A stretch of 64,000 nucleotides of DNA from Sphingomonas sp. LC-1 (GTDB taxonomy: Bacteria > Pseudomonadota > Alphaproteobacteria > Sphingomonadales > Sphingomonadaceae), in assembly GCF_025371035.1 (NCBI RefSeq), contig NZ_JANZXB010000005.1, positions 1 through 64,000 of the forward strand. The letters run 5' to 3'. Made by a program: the position numbers and the translations under genes. Positions 24,106 through 32,589 of the stretch are shown here, in pieces. The notes under the pieces were generated by a model. It saw nothing but the letters and a program-made list of their open reading frames with translations, did no database searches and was not told where the DNA came from. Position 1 is the stretch's first letter. Each line of letters starts with the position of its first letter.

Positions 24106-25451
24106 CCATGCTTTTGACGCATGGCGAGACGGCCCTGCGCGAGGCGGCGCAATGTGCGGTGGAACTGGCAGCCAATCGCGGCGCGCGGGCTCGCGTCTCG
24201 GTCCATCATGAGGGGATCGCCAGGGCCACGATGCGCGGCGGCGAGGTGGAGACCGCGGAGCGCAGCGGCAGCCAAGGCCTGGGGCTGACCGTCTTTCATG
24301 AGGGGCGGCGCGGATCGGCGTCGACCGCGGGGTTCGACCGGGCGGCGATCGAACGGGTAGTGGAGGAGGCGATGCTGATTGCCCGCCATGTCCAGCCCGA
24401 TCCCGATGCGGACATGCCCCCTGCCGATGAACTGGCCTTTTCGGGCCCCGCGCCGCTGGTCTATGCTGACAGCGCGCGCAGCCCCGAAGCGATGCTCGAG
24501 GCGGCCAGCGCGCTGGATCGGACCTCCGCCGGGATTGCGGCTTCGGACAGCCGCCTGCGCGCCGGCGAATCCGTCGCGTTGGCGACCGAAGGGCTCTGGG
24601 CGTTGGCGACCAGCGACGGGTTCTGCCGCAGCGTGATGCGCTCCAACGACACGCGCTGGACGGTCATGCTGGCGCAGGATGAGGGCGGTAGCACGTCGGA
24701 TTTCTGCCAGTCGCAGGAACGGCGGGTGGATGCCCTGTTGTCCGACCAGCAACTGGCGACGATAGCTGCCGGTCGCGCCCGCAGCGCACTCGGTGCCCGT
24801 GCGATCGACAGTCGCCGCTGCGCGGTGCTGTTCGAGCCGCGCACGGCCGCGACCTTGGTCGGCGAACTCGCGGGCGCGCTGACCGGCGCGGCGCAGTATC
24901 GCCGGATGAGTTTCCTGCCCGATCCGATCGGGCGCCGCGTGGCCGCTCCCCACCTGAGCTTGCGCGAAGACCCGTTCGAGCCGCTGGGGCTCGCCAGCGG
25001 TGGCTTCGATAGCGAGGGGATTGCCGGATCGTCGCGCGCGATCCTGCAGGCGGGCGTGGCTGAAGGGCTGTTCCTGTCGAGCTTTACGGCCCGCAAACTG
25101 GGCATGGCGTCGACCGGCAACGCCGATGGCTATTATAATCTGCAACTGAGGAGCACCGCCGACAGCGGCGATTGGAAGGCGATGCTGCAAATGCTGGGCA
25201 CCGGCCTGGTCGTCACCCAGTTTCAGGGCGGCAAGACCGATCCCGTCAGCGGCAACTGGACGCAGGCGGTGCGGGGCCTCTGGGTCGAGGGCGGGGAGAT
25301 CGTCCATGCCGTCACCGATGTGACGCTGGCCGGGACCATGACGGCGATGCTGACTGGCATCCGTGCGGTCGGCCGGGATGTCGAGCGGATGGGCGCGTTC
25401 CGTACCGGCTCGATCCTGATCGACGACATGCAAGTGGGAGGCAAGGCATGA
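24102..25451 (+). CDS. pmbA: TldE/PmbA-family protein
   Basis: A 449-residue protein of the TldD/PmbA family. The N-terminal two-layer domain contains TAERSGSQGLGLTVFHEGRRGSAS and the C-terminal domain contains RAVLFEPRTAATLVGELAG-like, KLGMASTGNADG and GGKTDPVSGNWTQAVRG segments. It has no HExxxH motif, as expected for TldE, the non-catalytic partner in the TldDE heterodimeric metalloprotease. TldDE is known from microcin B17 leader removal and degradation of unfolded peptides. It is coupled by ATGA overlaps to the transporter before it and to tldD after it. Confidence 0.9.
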   Translation: MTMLLTHGETALREAAQCAVELAANRGARARVSVHHEGIARATMRGGEVETAERSGSQGLGLTVFHEGRRGSASTAGFDRAAIERVVEEAMLIARHVQPDPDADMPPADELAFSGPAPLVYADSARSPEAMLEAASALDRTSAGIAASDSRLRAGESVALATEGLWALATSDGFCRSVMRSNDTRWTVMLAQDEGGSTSDFCQSQERRVDALLSDQQLATIAAGRARSALGARAIDSRRCAVLFEPRTAATLVGELAGALTGAAQYRRMSFLPDPIGRRVAAPHLSLREDPFEPLGLASGGFDSEGIAGSSRAILQAGVAEGLFLSSFTARKLGMASTGNADGYYNLQLRSTADSGDWKAMLQMLGTGLVVTQFQGGKTDPVSGNWTQAVRGLWVEGGEIVHAVTDVTLAGTMTAMLTGIRAVGRDVERMGAFRTGSILIDDMQVGGKA

Positions 25452-26908
25452 ACGGCGGCGAAACGGCGATCGACCGCGCGTGCGCGCGACTGCTCGGCCC
25501 ATCGGGACTGGACGAGGCCGCGATCGGCCGCGCGCTGGGCGAGTTGGCCGGGGGCGGCGCGGATCTGGCCGATCTGTATTTCGAGGCGACCAGCACGCGC
25601 AACTGGCAGCTGGAAAATGGGCGCGTCACCCAGGGCAGCTTCGTCACACGACAGGGTGTGGGCGCGCGTGCGGCGCATGGCGGCCGGGTCAGCTTCGCCC
25701 ATTCCGCCGATGTCAGGGAAAATGCCCTGCTCGATACGGTGCGGGCGGTGCGCACTTTGGAACGGCGCGGCGACGCGGGACGGCATCCGCAGGGTATCGC
25801 GCTGAGCCGGCGGGCGAGCGGTCATGATCTTTATCCCGCGACCGATCCGGTCGCGGTCGAGGACGCGATCGCCTGGATCACGATCCTGACGCGGATCGAT
25901 GAGTTGGCCCGCTCACACGATCCGCGCGTCGCGCAAGTCAACGCCAATGTCCGCTTGACCGATAGCACGATCCTGGTGGCCGAGGCCGATGGCCTGTTGG
26001 CGGGCGATGTGCGGCCGATGGCGATCCTGTCGGTGGTCGTGATCGCTGAGCAGAACGGTCGCCGTGCGCGAGGGCAGGCGGGGCTTGGGCGGCGGGGTGG
26101 TGTGACGGTGTTCGGCGATGCCGAAATCGGCACGATGGTCGCAACCGCCGTCCATATGGCGCTCAACAATCTCGATGCGATCGCCGCACCGGTCGGTGAG
26201 ATGCCGGTCGTATTGGGGCCGGGCTATCCCGGCGTACTGTTCCATGAGGCGGTGGGCCATGGCCTGGAAGGCGATCACCACCGCAAGCATCTGTCCGCCT
26301 TTGACGGCAAGGTCGGCGAGCGGATCGCGGTCCCCGGCGTGACCGTCATCGACGATGGCGGGATCGCGGGGCGGTTGGGGTCGCTGGGCATCGACGACGA
26401 GGGCACCGCGCCCGATCGTACCGTGCTGGTCGAGGACGGGGTGCTGACCGGGCTGATGCAGGATCGGCTGAACGCCGGGCTTATGAACGCACGGTCGACC
26501 GGCAATGGCCGTCGCCAATCCTATGCGCACCTGCCGATGCCGCGCATGACCAACACCTTCCTCGCCAACGGGCGGGCGAACCCGGCGGACATCATCGCAT
26601 CGATCGATCGCGGCATCTACGCCACCGAGTTTGACGGCGGCCAAGTCGATATCGTTACCGGCCGCTTCAACTTCACCACCATCGAGGCATGGCTGGTCGA
26701 AAAGGGGCGACTGGTCGCCCCGGTGCGCGGCGCGACGCTGATCGGTGTCGGGCATGAGGCGCTGCGCCACATCTCGATGATCGGCAACGATCTGGCGCTC
26801 GACACCGGCATGGCGACCTGCGGCAAGCAGGGCCAGTCGCTGCACGTCAGCGTCGGTCAACCCACGCTGCGCATCGACCGCATGATGGTCGGCGGACAGG
26901 CCGGCTGA
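25448..26908 (+). CDS. tldD: TldD-family metalloprotease subunit
   Basis: A 486-residue TldD protein. The catalytic motif is HEAVGHGLEGD (about residues 266-276), giving the two zinc-ligand histidines and the general base, and the third ligand is probably the Cys in MATCGKQGQS (about 458). It has VTVIDDGG, MQDRLNAGLMN and the FTTIEAWLVEKGRLVAPVRGATLIG region seen in the family. TldD threads unfolded or modified peptides into a closed chamber. The adjacent TldE completes the enzyme. Its placement after a TonB receptor and SbmA-like transporter suggests it processes an imported peptide rather than serving as the housekeeping copy. Confidence 0.92.
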   Translation: MNGGETAIDRACARLLGPSGLDEAAIGRALGELAGGGADLADLYFEATSTRNWQLENGRVTQGSFVTRQGVGARAAHGGRVSFAHSADVRENALLDTVRAVRTLERRGDAGRHPQGIALSRRASGHDLYPATDPVAVEDAIAWITILTRIDELARSHDPRVAQVNANVRLTDSTILVAEADGLLAGDVRPMAILSVVVIAEQNGRRARGQAGLGRRGGVTVFGDAEIGTMVATAVHMALNNLDAIAAPVGEMPVVLGPGYPGVLFHEAVGHGLEGDHHRKHLSAFDGKVGERIAVPGVTVIDDGGIAGRLGSLGIDDEGTAPDRTVLVEDGVLTGLMQDRLNAGLMNARSTGNGRRQSYAHLPMPRMTNTFLANGRANPADIIASIDRGIYATEFDGGQVDIVTGRFNFTTIEAWLVEKGRLVAPVRGATLIGVGHEALRHISMIGNDLALDTGMATCGKQGQSLHVSVGQPTLRIDRMMVGGQAG

Positions 26909-26936
26909 ACCCCATTTTTATAAGAGGACAAGTATC

Positions 26937-27260
26937 ATGCGTAACGCGACCGAGCAGGATTTCGACGAGATCGTCATGAAGAACGACAAGCCGGTGCTGG
27001 TCGACTTCTGGGCCCCCTGGTGCGCACCGTGCAAGGCGCTGGCTCCCACGCTGGACGAGCTGGCGGAGGAGTATGCCGACGAGATGGAGATCGTGAAGGT
27101 CGATATCGAGGCCAACCCCAAGCTCGCCGAGCGTTTCCAGGTGCGCGGCGTCCCGCTGTTGATGATCGTCAAGGAAGGTGTCGAGACTGCGCGCACCTTC
27201 GGCACCGTCTCGCGCAGCCGCCTCGACGCCTTTGTCGATGCGCATGTCGGGGCGGAATGA
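26937..27260 (+). CDS. Thioredoxin
   Basis: A 107-residue thioredoxin with the active site W28-C-A-P-C32 (FWAPWCAPCKALAP) and the cis-proline in VRGVPLLM. There is no signal peptide, so it is cytoplasmic. It lies 28 bases after tldD with AAGAGGA upstream, and its stop overlaps the start of the next gene. It is more acidic and divergent than housekeeping TrxA. A role in reducing disulfides of imported peptides before TldDE cleavage is plausible but inferred from context. A thioredoxin-reductase stump lies one gene downstream. Confidence 0.92.
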   Translation: MRNATEQDFDEIVMKNDKPVLVDFWAPWCAPCKALAPTLDELAEEYADEMEIVKVDIEANPKLAERFQVRGVPLLMIVKEGVETARTFGTVSRSRLDAFVDAHVGAE

Positions 27261-28147
27261 TGGCGGCTATCGCATTCCATGGTGACCCGGCAGTCAAGGC
27301 ACAGGCGCTGGAGCGCCTGCGGCGACATATCCAGGCCGGCAGCTTCGTCTATTTCCCGGCGTGGGAAGACGGCAAGGCCAATGCCATCGGCGCAGTGGTC
27401 GAGGCGGACGATACGTCGGCTTATGCCGAACGACTGGGCTATCCGATCGCGCTGGTCGAGACGCTGCCGATACTCATCAACGGCTTCCGCCCGCTCGGCG
27501 AAGCGGCGGCTTTTGCCGATGCTTGGCTGGAGCGGACGCCCGTCGGCGCCGACTTGTCGACCGTCGTCTCCCATTTGATCCTGCAACTGCTGGACGAGCC
27601 CAGCCTGTCGGCGATAACTACCCGCCATCCGGCGATGGAGGAAGCCCGCCAAGCGATCCGGGCCCTTCACCGGCGCGTCATCGATGGCGACCAACCCGAT
27701 CGAAAGGAGTGGAAGGCGGCTCGGCTCGCGGCGGTCGCCGCGACTGATGCCTTGGGCGAGGGTTCCATGGATGGGCGGGCCGGCGGGATTGTGGAATCGG
27801 CAGCCTGGCCGGGCACGATGCGTACGGTCCTGCGCGACACGCTGAGCGCCAGCGGCGCGCTGAAGCTGTACCTCTCGCTGGCCGAAATGGGCTGGACGCC
27901 CGAGGAAGAGAGCCGCGTCTTCCATATCCGCGAACAGGCGCAGAAGGACGGCTACAAGGCGGAGTATGAGGGGATCGAGCGGGTCTATGCAATCCTCGAC
28001 GCCGATCATCCCGAACTGGCCAGTCGCTTTCGAATGCGTTGCGAACGGATGGAGCAATCGGCCGCGACCTATGTCGTGGCAGGCTGGAAGGCGATCGCGA
28101 TCCTCGAGGCCGCACCGATCCTGACGGCCCAAGCCGTTGAGGCATAA
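27257..28147 (+). CDS. Uncharacterised protein at the end of the TldDE operon
   Basis: A 296-residue soluble protein starting MMAAIAFHGDPAVKAQALER; I do not recognise its family. It has no signal peptide, membrane segment or obvious catalytic motif. Recurring features are aromatic and acidic residues in the first 60 positions (SFVYFPAWEDGKANAIG), a helical middle part with HPAMEEARQAIRALHRR, and a helical end rich in Arg/Glu/Ala. Only one Cys is present (RMRCERM). The start overlaps the thioredoxin stop by four bases, so it belongs to the same unit. It may be an accessory factor specific to this system. Confidence 0.75.
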   Translation: MMAAIAFHGDPAVKAQALERLRRHIQAGSFVYFPAWEDGKANAIGAVVEADDTSAYAERLGYPIALVETLPILINGFRPLGEAAAFADAWLERTPVGADLSTVVSHLILQLLDEPSLSAITTRHPAMEEARQAIRALHRRVIDGDQPDRKEWKAARLAAVAATDALGEGSMDGRAGGIVESAAWPGTMRTVLRDTLSASGALKLYLSLAEMGWTPEEESRVFHIREQAQKDGYKAEYEGIERVYAILDADHPELASRFRMRCERMEQSAATYVVAGWKAIAILEAAPILTAQAVEA

Positions 28148-28169
28148 GTTTCAGCGGGCGAAGGACAGT

Positions 28170-28241
28170 AAGGTCGTCGACATCAGCTCTGGCCCGGCGG
28201 GCTATACGGCGGGCGTCTATGCCGCCCGCGCCGGGCTGCCG
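28170..28241 (+). pseudogene. trxB: Thioredoxin reductase (trxB) N-terminal stump
   Basis: The frame just after the unknown protein reads KVVDISSGPAGYTAGVYAAR and then AGLP. This is the FAD-binding GxGPAG-type start of thioredoxin reductase, with the first Gly of the motif replaced by Ser. After about 24 residues the similarity stops and IS1182 debris follows about 240 bases on. The stump is in the same orientation as the thioredoxin operon, so the operon once carried its own reductase. Confidence 0.6.
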
Positions 28242-28480
28242 CGTCAAGACTGGTTCAGTGCCGATGCGGCCCGGCGAAAGCCAGCGGTTCGGAAGCAGGA
28301 CGCTGAGCGGCTTTTCTGCGCATTATCGGAGTTATGGCTGTTCGCGCAGTGAAGCGATCTCCTCGACCATTATGTCAGCCATGATCTATCACGAACATAT
28401 CTCGCTGACTTCACCGCGGGAGCCGAGAGGCCCCGGCGCCTTTCGCTGCCTCCGCTGAGAATCCGCGCTACTCGGTGCGG

Positions 28481-28594
28481 GTCCTCGACGAACGCGTCGA
28501 TGACCCGCACCGGGTTGTCAGCCGCCACATGGTCCTCGACCGATGCCTCGATCAGCAGCGCCCGGTCCAGGGCATTGCCTTTGATGCATGCCAA
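28481..28594 (-). pseudogene. IS1182-family transposase N-terminal remnant
   Basis: From the ATG at 28594 the minus strand reads MACIKGNALDRALLIEASVE, then DHVAADNPVRVIDAFVED, the N-terminus of IS1182-type transposases. After about 38 residues the frame departs from the family. The rest of the element is missing. The insertion or deletion it represents probably removed most of trxB. The surrounding 28242-28731 shows nothing else I can support. Confidence 0.65.
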
Positions 28595-28731
28595 GGACGC
28601 GCGCTACGTCGCCCCGTACCGCCGTTTCCAGAAAGTCTGGATGGTCGATAGGGAAGCGGATTTGGCTCCCAAAACCCCGGGAGCCGGCGCTTTGGGAACG
28701 CGCCGTCACCCGATGGATCCGATGGGTGGTC

Positions 28732-30027
28732 TCAGCGTGGCGACCCGAACCGTTCGCGAAAGCCATCGAGCGGGATTGCAAAATCTTCCTGGTCGATGAA
28801 CGCGGCGTCGCTCAGCCGGGGTTTCTCATCCTTCTTGTACGAGGCGGAATAGGTCGGCAGCTGCGTCGCCGTCGCCCCATAGTGGGTGGAGAAGGTGCGT
28901 ACCGTTAGGGAAGGACGATCAGACGCCAGATCGAAGCGAAGCAGGCGCATCCACCCGTCTCCGATACCGACGCCCAGCATCGAGCCGGAAACCGTCTGTC
29001 CGCTCGCGGTGTCGAGGGTGCGGCGACGGTCCTGATAATCGGCGAGCAACTGGATGACCGGATGACCCGAGCGGTTACGGTCGATCCGGCGCGCCTGACC
29101 ATTTTGGTGGCCGCTCAGCACAAGGAAGATCTGGTCGTGTGTCGCGATGAACTTGTCCCAGAGATCCTCCGCATTGTTGTGGTGACCTGGGTCGACGAGC
29201 TTGAAATCAATTGCCGGGATCGGCTTGCGTTCCGCGTTCGGGTTTAGGAAATCGTGGATTGTAATGATCGTCGGCAGTCCGGGATGGGCGCGGATCATGG
29301 ATTCGGCCCATGCGATCGTCGCATCATCGGGTGCCATCTCCAGCCCCAGATGAAGGAAACGGTAGCCGCCCCCCTCGAAAAGCTGGGCGCTGTCGACCCC
29401 GCCATTGAACGAGCCGACATACCAGGGCTTGCCCGAGAAGAAGGATGCGCGTGCACCGAATACGGACGTCCAGTTCTTCAGGCCGCCATAATGAAGTTGA
29501 CCGAATGGGAATGGATTGTTGCCCACATGCGCCAGATCGGGCGCAGGGGCGTAGCGGCTGTCGGACCAGTTGGCGTCGTAATCGTGATTGCCCGGCACCA
29601 CCGAGAAGGGGAGCTTGCCGTCAAGAATACCGAAACCCTTGCGGGCGATCGGCATCTCGACGGTCAGCGTGCGGGGACTAGGAGCCAAATGACGCTCGAC
29701 GATGGGATTGGGGATCGCACGCAACCCGCGCGCCGCGTGGTCGGCATCCATGCGTTCCGTGGCATGTTGCCAGATATCACCGACGGCGGTGGCAAACACG
29801 ATGTCGCCGCCTTGCGATCGCGCATTCCGCGCAATGTACGCCATCTGCTGGTAGAACAACTCGCGCGCGTCGAACGGAAAGCCCGCCTCCGTCTGGTGCT
29901 CGAAGTCGGTGTAGTTCTGGGTGTCGGGGATGACGGCGATGCTGAAGCTGTCGTTTTTGGCGTGTTGGGCAAAGACAGGCATCGCGGTCGAAAGGGCGAA
30001 AGCTGCAAGGAGGGTGCGGAGACGCAT
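28732..30027 (-). CDS. Secreted calcineurin-like metallophosphoesterase
   Basis: A 431-residue exported protein (signal MRLRTLLAAFALSTAMPVFA). It has the five-block metallophosphoesterase pattern: PDTQNY, TAVGDIW, VPGNHDYD, TIHDF and LSGHQNG supply the Asp, Asn and His metal ligands. It should hydrolyse phosphomonoesters or phosphodiesters in the periplasm or outside. AAAGGA lies six bases before the chosen ATG at 30027; the longer frame to 30102 reads through the intergenic hairpin. It follows a TonB receptor on the same strand. A receptor-phosphoesterase pair suggests uptake of a phosphorylated organic ligand, though this is context only. Confidence 0.87.
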   Translation of the reverse strand: MRLRTLLAAFALSTAMPVFAQHAKNDSFSIAVIPDTQNYTDFEHQTEAGFPFDARELFYQQMAYIARNARSQGGDIVFATAVGDIWQHATERMDADHAARGLRAIPNPIVERHLAPSPRTLTVEMPIARKGFGILDGKLPFSVVPGNHDYDANWSDSRYAPAPDLAHVGNNPFPFGQLHYGGLKNWTSVFGARASFFSGKPWYVGSFNGGVDSAQLFEGGGYRFLHLGLEMAPDDATIAWAESMIRAHPGLPTIITIHDFLNPNAERKPIPAIDFKLVDPGHHNNAEDLWDKFIATHDQIFLVLSGHQNGQARRIDRNRSGHPVIQLLADYQDRRRTLDTASGQTVSGSMLGVGIGDGWMRLLRFDLASDRPSLTVRTFSTHYGATATQLPTYSASYKKDEKPRLSDAAFIDQEDFAIPLDGFRERFGSPR

Positions 30028-30060
30028 TCGAGGTCCTTTACGGTGGAGCGATCGAAGCGA

Positions 30061-30090
30061 ACCGGGCGCCACGTCTGGGCGGCGCCCGGT
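30061..30090 (-). terminator. Intercistronic hairpin between receptor and phosphoesterase
   Basis: ACCGGGCGCC (30061-30070) and GGCGCCCGGT (30081-30090) are perfect complements with a 10-base loop, located just after the receptor stop. There is no U tract. It may partly terminate the transcript or protect the receptor message, lowering expression of the phosphoesterase. Confidence 0.5.
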
Positions 30091-30098
30091 CGCGGTTC

Positions 30099-32378
30099 TC
30101 AAATTTTCAGGCTGGCGGTAATCGCATAGCTGCGCGGCGGGCCCACAAAGATCGCGTTCTGCGTCGTCGTGGCGAACGCACCATTGGCATAGAAGGTGTC
30201 GGTGAAGTTGCGCACCGAGCCGGTGACCGACCAGCGATCGTCGATGTTCAGCGTCAGGCGGGCATTGCCGAGGAAATAGCCGCCGATCGCATGATAATTG
30301 TCGATCTCAGTAAAATAGTTATCGACGAAGCGACCGTCGATCGCCGGAGTCAGCGACATGCCACCCTTGAGCGGAATGACATAGTCGATCGACCCGTTCA
30401 GTGTCATGGCCGGCGCATTGGGCAGGACATTGCCCTCGCGCTGCAATCGCTGAGCAGCGCTGCCGGTGTCGATACGAATGATGCGCGTATCGAGCAGGGC
30501 GGCGCCGAGACGAACCGTCATCGATTGTACCGGATGGGCGACGATCGACAGCTCGCCGCCGAAGCTGCGTGCCTGACCGAGGTTGGTCCGACCGCTGGTG
30601 AAGATGTTCGGCCCGACCTGCAACACGGCAATCGCCTGCAGGTCGCTATAGTCATAATAAAAGCCCGAAGCCTCGATCTGGACGGGGCCGCCGCGCGGCA
30701 GGAACTTGATTCCGCCTTCATAGGCCCAGATGGTTTCGGAGCGGAACGGCGCGGCCTTGCCCGCATAGAAGATCGTCGACCCGTCGAAACCCCCGGCCTT
30801 GAAGCCGCGATTGACGGAGGCGTAAACCTCAGCGTCGCGTGACAGTGAGTAGCTGGCGACGACGCGGCCGGTGACCTTGTTGTCGGAAAACCGGTTGTCG
30901 AAGGTGACCGGGAACGTCGGATAGATGCGCCGTGCGAGCGACGTGCCATAAGGATTGGCATCGACGGTCGTTCCGGAATAATGGCTTTGCTCATAGGTAT
31001 AGCGAAGACCGGCGGTCAGCTTCAGCTTGTGCGTCAGATGCCAGGTGCCGTCGCCGAACACGGCCCAGCCCTTGCGATTCTGGAGATAGTCGGTGTCGAA
31101 CACGGTGCGGAAGACATCCGACCCGTCGAGCTGACTGATCAGACGGATGCGATCGCGGAACCCGGCAGCGCCCACCGTCCATTCGATCGGACCGGACCCG
31201 GTGCTCTGCAGGCGCGCCTCGATCGATCCCTGATCGAGCCGGTCGCGATAGTCGATGTCATAGGTGCGGATCGGCGTCGCGTCATTCCAGCCAAAGTGCT
31301 GTGCAAGATGCTCGTATCCGCCGACGACGACCAGCCCGACGCCATCGGAGATCGCATGGGTCAGCGTCGCAGCACCGCCATAGCTGCGTTTGTCCAGCGG
31401 CGTCACCACGTTCGAGGCATAGGTATAGCGCGCGTCGGCCGGATAGGCGTTGTTCGCGACCGGTGCCCGCTCGCCCTGTTGCTGGAACCCGGTCTCACGA
31501 AAACCATGGACGTTGAGCGTCAGCTGTGTCGGCGTGTCTAGACCCAGCGTCAGTAGCGCCCGCCCGCCGCGATAGGTCGAGCGTCCGGCCTTGTCATCGC
31601 GCGGCGGATTGCCGTTGGCCGGAATACGCGGGTCCGGGCTGGTGCCGGCGAAACGGCCCGCGCCGAGGTTGGTGACATAGCCATCGGTATGATCGACCAC
31701 GCCCGCTACGCGCAGTGCGATGGTAGGCGATAAAGGCACGTTGACCGCGGCTTCCGCACGCGCGCTGTTAAAACTGCCATATTCCAGCGTTGCGGTGCCG
31801 CTCGCCCGAGCATCCGGCTGATTTGCGATGACGTTGACCGCGCCGGCAGTGGTGTTGCGGCCATAGAGCGTGCCCTGTGGTCCCTTCAGGATTTCGACCC
31901 GCGCGATGTCGAACATCTGCCCGCCGATCAGCGCCGACGAACCCTGATACACACCGTCAAAATGTACTGCGACTGACGGGTTGCCCACCGGGCGGAAATC
32001 GTCGTTGCCGATACCACGCACGGTGAAGGTCTGCACCGTGCGCCCGCCCACTAACTGGTTGGCCGCGATGACGCCGGGGGTGAACTTGGTCAGCTCGACA
32101 AAGTCGGTGACGCCGGTCTCGCGCAACTGCTCACCGCCGAGGGCGATCACCGACACCGGTACTTCCAGCAATGTCTGGCGGCGCTTCTGCGCAGTCACAA
32201 CGATGTCGCTGTCGCCCTCGCGGTTCGGAGCGTCTGCGGCGAGTACCGACGCGTTGGAAGCCGACGGAATTCGGGCATCGGACGCCTGCGCGGCGGCCGA
32301 CTGCGCCAACCCGGGCTGTGCCGTGAACAGGAGAACGGATGCGGTTGTTAGCAGCCGAAGAACGTGTCGCGATTTCAT
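30099..32378 (-). CDS. TonB-dependent receptor
   Basis: A 759-residue receptor with signal MKSRHVLRLLTTASVLLFTAQPGLA. A TonB box-like DIVVTAQKR comes before the plug (TVRGIGNDDFRPVG, VEILKGPQGTLYGRNTTAGAVN), and the barrel ends PRSYAITASLKI. The plug is the common sphingomonad type; its ligand is unknown. AAGGGGGAAA precedes the ATG at 32378, and the 39-codon upstream extension has no family match. It precedes the phosphoesterase on the same strand and follows the tandem TetR regulator by 211 bases. Confidence 0.92.
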   Translation of the reverse strand: MKSRHVLRLLTTASVLLFTAQPGLAQSAAAQASDARIPSASNASVLAADAPNREGDSDIVVTAQKRRQTLLEVPVSVIALGGEQLRETGVTDFVELTKFTPGVIAANQLVGGRTVQTFTVRGIGNDDFRPVGNPSVAVHFDGVYQGSSALIGGQMFDIARVEILKGPQGTLYGRNTTAGAVNVIANQPDARASGTATLEYGSFNSARAEAAVNVPLSPTIALRVAGVVDHTDGYVTNLGAGRFAGTSPDPRIPANGNPPRDDKAGRSTYRGGRALLTLGLDTPTQLTLNVHGFRETGFQQQGERAPVANNAYPADARYTYASNVVTPLDKRSYGGAATLTHAISDGVGLVVVGGYEHLAQHFGWNDATPIRTYDIDYRDRLDQGSIEARLQSTGSGPIEWTVGAAGFRDRIRLISQLDGSDVFRTVFDTDYLQNRKGWAVFGDGTWHLTHKLKLTAGLRYTYEQSHYSGTTVDANPYGTSLARRIYPTFPVTFDNRFSDNKVTGRVVASYSLSRDAEVYASVNRGFKAGGFDGSTIFYAGKAAPFRSETIWAYEGGIKFLPRGGPVQIEASGFYYDYSDLQAIAVLQVGPNIFTSGRTNLGQARSFGGELSIVAHPVQSMTVRLGAALLDTRIIRIDTGSAAQRLQREGNVLPNAPAMTLNGSIDYVIPLKGGMSLTPAIDGRFVDNYFTEIDNYHAIGGYFLGNARLTLNIDDRWSVTGSVRNFTDTFYANGAFATTTQNAIFVGPPRSYAITASLKI

Positions 32379-32589
32379 GAATTTCCCCCTTGTACGAAGC
32401 CGTAATGATCTTGCTACCAACCGGTTTTCACAGCCGGGCAGCAGCAGGAGGCATAACGCTTGATCTAAGGGGCAATTAGTCGCGGCAGACTGCAAAATGA
32501 TGACAGATCGAGTTCAGTTTCGTGACTCTCCGCCGTAAAGCCAATGCCGCTCTGTCATCGTTTTTTAATCTGACATAACGTACGATCTA

